From assembly GCF_002936985.1 (NCBI RefSeq), contig NZ_MPZN01000006.1, positions 26,116 to 90,115 of the forward strand: a DNA stretch of 64,000 nucleotides, written 5' to 3'. This DNA comes from Microterricola pindariensis. GTDB lineage: Bacteria; Actinomycetota; Actinomycetes; Actinomycetales; Microbacteriaceae. A program made the position numbers and the translations under genes. Shown piece by piece: positions 62,502 to 64,000 of the stretch; position 1 is the first letter of the stretch, and each line of letters starts with the position of its first letter. The notes beneath the pieces were generated by a model. It was given only the letters and a program-made list of their open reading frames with translations, was not told the DNA's origin and ran no database searches.

Positions 62502-63319
62502 CCGAAAATCGAGCGCCGGTGAGTGCCTACTTCGAGCCCGTCGGGCCAGCCCGCTACCGCCCCACCATCCGGGCGCAGGGCGCATGGAATCCGGGGGAGA
62601 TTCACTTCAGCCCGCTCGGCGGGCTCCTCGTGCACGAGATTGACAAGCACCGGATGACGCAGCACGGCGCGGTGAACACGCTGCGACTCGGGCGCGTTGG
62701 CTTCGACATCCTCGGATTCCTTGCCGCCGAAGAGATCGAGATCCAGGTCGAGACCATCCGCCCAGGCCACACGATCGAGCTCATCGAGGCACGTGCGCGC
62801 ATCGCCGGTCGTACGGCGGCCGTGGGGCGCGCCTGGTTCAGTGCCGCGGGGGACACCACCGCAGTGGCCGGCGGCGCCCCTGCGCCGATGCCCGCGCCGG
62901 AGACCTGCCTGCCCTGGTCGATGCGGGAGACCTGGCCGGGCGGATTCGTGGAGTCGTTGGAGACTCGCGTCGCGCGCCCGCCGATCCCCGGCAGGGCAAC
63001 CGTGTGGCAGCGCACAGGCACCGTGCTCGTCGCGGGGGAGCGGGCCAGCGCGCACGCCGCGTACATTGCCCTCGTCGACACCGCGAACGGGGTCGCGGTG
63101 CGGCAACGGCCGACGGAGTGGATGTTCCCCAACCTCGATCTCACGGTCCACCTCCACCGGCAGCCGCTCGGCGACTGGGTCGGCCTGGACACCACGGTCA
63201 CGTTCGGCTCTGACGGACAGGGCCTGACCAGCACCGTGCTGCACGACGCCGCCGGCGCCATCGGCCGGGCCGAGCAGCTGTTGACCGTCCGGCCGCTGGG
63301 CGGCGCGGCCGCCGGCTGA
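62498..63319 (+). CDS. Acyl-CoA thioesterase-like (double hot-dog) protein
   Basis: The 273-residue protein has two hot-dog-like repeats: FSPLGGLLVHEIDKHRM and GFDILGFLAAEEIEIQVETIRPGHTIELIEARA in the first, and LDLTVHLHRQPLGDWVGLDTTVTFG in the second, with TGTVLV... and GRAEQLLTVRP at the end. This resembles TesB or TE_N-type acyl-CoA thioesterases. No catalytic residue can be assigned. It overlaps the small membrane gene by four bases, and its stop is part of a nine-base tandem repeat. Confidence 0.7.
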   Translation: MTENRAPVSAYFEPVGPARYRPTIRAQGAWNPGEIHFSPLGGLLVHEIDKHRMTQHGAVNTLRLGRVGFDILGFLAAEEIEIQVETIRPGHTIELIEARARIAGRTAAVGRAWFSAAGDTTAVAGGAPAPMPAPETCLPWSMRETWPGGFVESLETRVARPPIPGRATVWQRTGTVLVAGERASAHAAYIALVDTANGVAVRQRPTEWMFPNLDLTVHLHRQPLGDWVGLDTTVTFGSDGQGLTSTVLHDAAGAIGRAEQLLTVRPLGGAAAG

Positions 63320-63346
63320 GCCGGCTGAGCCGGCTGAGCCGGCTGA
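63311..63346 (+). repeat. Nine-base tandem repeat spanning a stop codon
   Basis: GCCGGCTGA occurs four times in a row from 63311. The TGA of the first copy is the stop of the thioesterase-like gene, so each later copy adds another in-frame stop. A degenerate GCCGGCCGG-like run follows. Confidence 0.85.
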
Positions 63347-63438
63347 GCCAGCCTGATCGAGCCGGCCGGACCGGCCGGGCCGGCCGGGCAGTCCGGCGGC
63401 CATCGGCGCCTGCACGGCATCCAATTCCTCAAGAACTA

Positions 63439-63460
63439 TTGCACAAGATCTCTTGTGCAA
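63439..63460. promoter_or_regulatory. ArsR-type operator before the last gene
   Basis: TTGCACAAGA (63439-63448) and TCTTGTGCAA (63451-63460) are perfect arms around a TC centre, 22 bp in all, 13 bp before the start codon of an ArsR regulator. This is likely the autoregulatory site. Confidence 0.8.
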
Positions 63461-63473
63461 CTACGCTCGAGCC

Positions 63474-64000
63474 ATGGACAACGAGACGCCAGCTCCGAAG
63501 CGGCCCATGCAGGGCATGCGCGACCCGCGCTCCCTCCGCGCCCTCGCCCACCCGCTGCGCCTGAAATTGCTGGGCATCCTGCGCACCGACGGCGCCCACT
63601 CGGTCGGCCAGCTGGCCGGCCTGGTCGACGAGGCGCCCGGCACCGTGAGCTACCACCTGGGAACGCTGGCCGAGTTCGGCTTCGTCGTGCCGGCGCCGGA
63701 GCGGGCCCGCGACGGCCGGGAGCGCTGGTGGCAGGCCGCGCACAGCCACACCGTTTTCGAGCCGGCCGAGCTGCTCGACGATCCGGAGCAGCACGGAGCC
63801 GTGCGGGTGTTGCAACAGGCGATCCTGCAGTCCTACCTCGGCGAGCTGCTCGACGCCCTCGACGCCGAGCCCGCACTTGGCCGGGATTGGGTCGCCGCCA
63901 GCAACCACTCCGACTCCTTTGGCTACCTCACCGCCCCGCAGCTGGCGGAGTTCTCCGCCGAGCTCGCCGCCCTCTCCCGCAAGTGGGAGGCGGCGAGCGA
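63474..64000 (+). CDS. ArsR-family winged-helix regulator, cut by window end
   Basis: The visible 175 codons start at the ATG at 63474. The N-terminal winged helix includes SLRALAHPLRLKLLGILRTDG, SVGQLAGLVDEAPGTVSYHLGTL and a wing GRERWWQAAHSHTVF. This is the layout of helix-turn-helix_20/ArsR proteins. A perfect 22-bp palindrome lies just before the start and is probably its operator. The C-terminal part continues beyond the window, so size and target are unknown. Confidence 0.85.
   Translation, partial: MDNETPAPKRPMQGMRDPRSLRALAHPLRLKLLGILRTDGAHSVGQLAGLVDEAPGTVSYHLGTLAEFGFVVPAPERARDGRERWWQAAHSHTVFEPAELLDDPEQHGAVRVLQQAILQSYLGELLDALDAEPALGRDWVAASNHSDSFGYLTAPQLAEFSAELAALSRKWEAAS

Overview
The window is 64 kb of high-GC DNA with actinobacterial features: GTG starts, ATGA and TGATG gene junctions, and frequent gcggatgcc/ggcatccg strings. 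The mixture of Mrp antiporter, ara and xyl catabolism, DUF222-HNH genes and dispersed gtttcgacaggctcaaccagcgg-type repeats suggests a Microbacteriaceae chromosome. This assignment is inference. There is no rRNA, CRISPR array, integrase or transposase. Most of the window reads as ordinary chromosome; the accessory-looking parts are about 12.5-13.2 kb and 59.8-62.3 kb.

Layout. 0-10 kb: the edge of an MMPL exporter, a PPOX/F420-type protein, a GAF-GGDEF diguanylate cyclase, a DUF2252/SHOCT pair, a 14-TM drug exporter with two small membrane proteins, an alkylsulfatase, and an EamA exporter divergent from a MarR regulator. 11-14 kb: argG, a fragment of an HNH gene, a Dps ferritin and a small cysteine protein. 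14-21 kb: a six-gene Mrp Na+/H+ antiporter operon with subunit B fused to A. 21-26 kb: a MarR/NADP-oxidoreductase pair with a visible operator, plus a paralogue of the 5.8-kb membrane protein and several hydrolases.

26-38 kb is a pentose block. A LacI regulator and a 20-bp palindrome face araB-araD-araA. On the other strand lie xylA, xylB and a xylF-xylG-xylH importer, divergent from a ROK repressor. The two sets converge on one shared terminator. Both sugars are isomerised, phosphorylated and passed to xylulose-5-phosphate.

38-46 kb: a Bcr/CflA exporter, PAP2 phosphatase, saccharopine dehydrogenase-like protein, HerA-like ATPase, GNAT and an aminoglycoside-kinase-like protein. 46-47 kb: tRNA-Ser(GGA) and the SRP RNA. 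47-52 kb: a GntR regulator, three matching operator copies, a class V aminotransferase and a CUT1 importer without an ATPase. This is the least explained functional unit in the window. 52-58 kb: an AceE-like thiamine enzyme, an Lrp regulator, pta and ackA, which fit pyruvate overflow to acetate. 58-64 kb: aldo/keto reductase, cupin, intact DUF222-HNH endonuclease, an 830-bp repeat-rich non-coding stretch, a small membrane protein, a hot-dog thioesterase-like protein, and an ArsR regulator cut by the window end behind a 22-bp palindrome.
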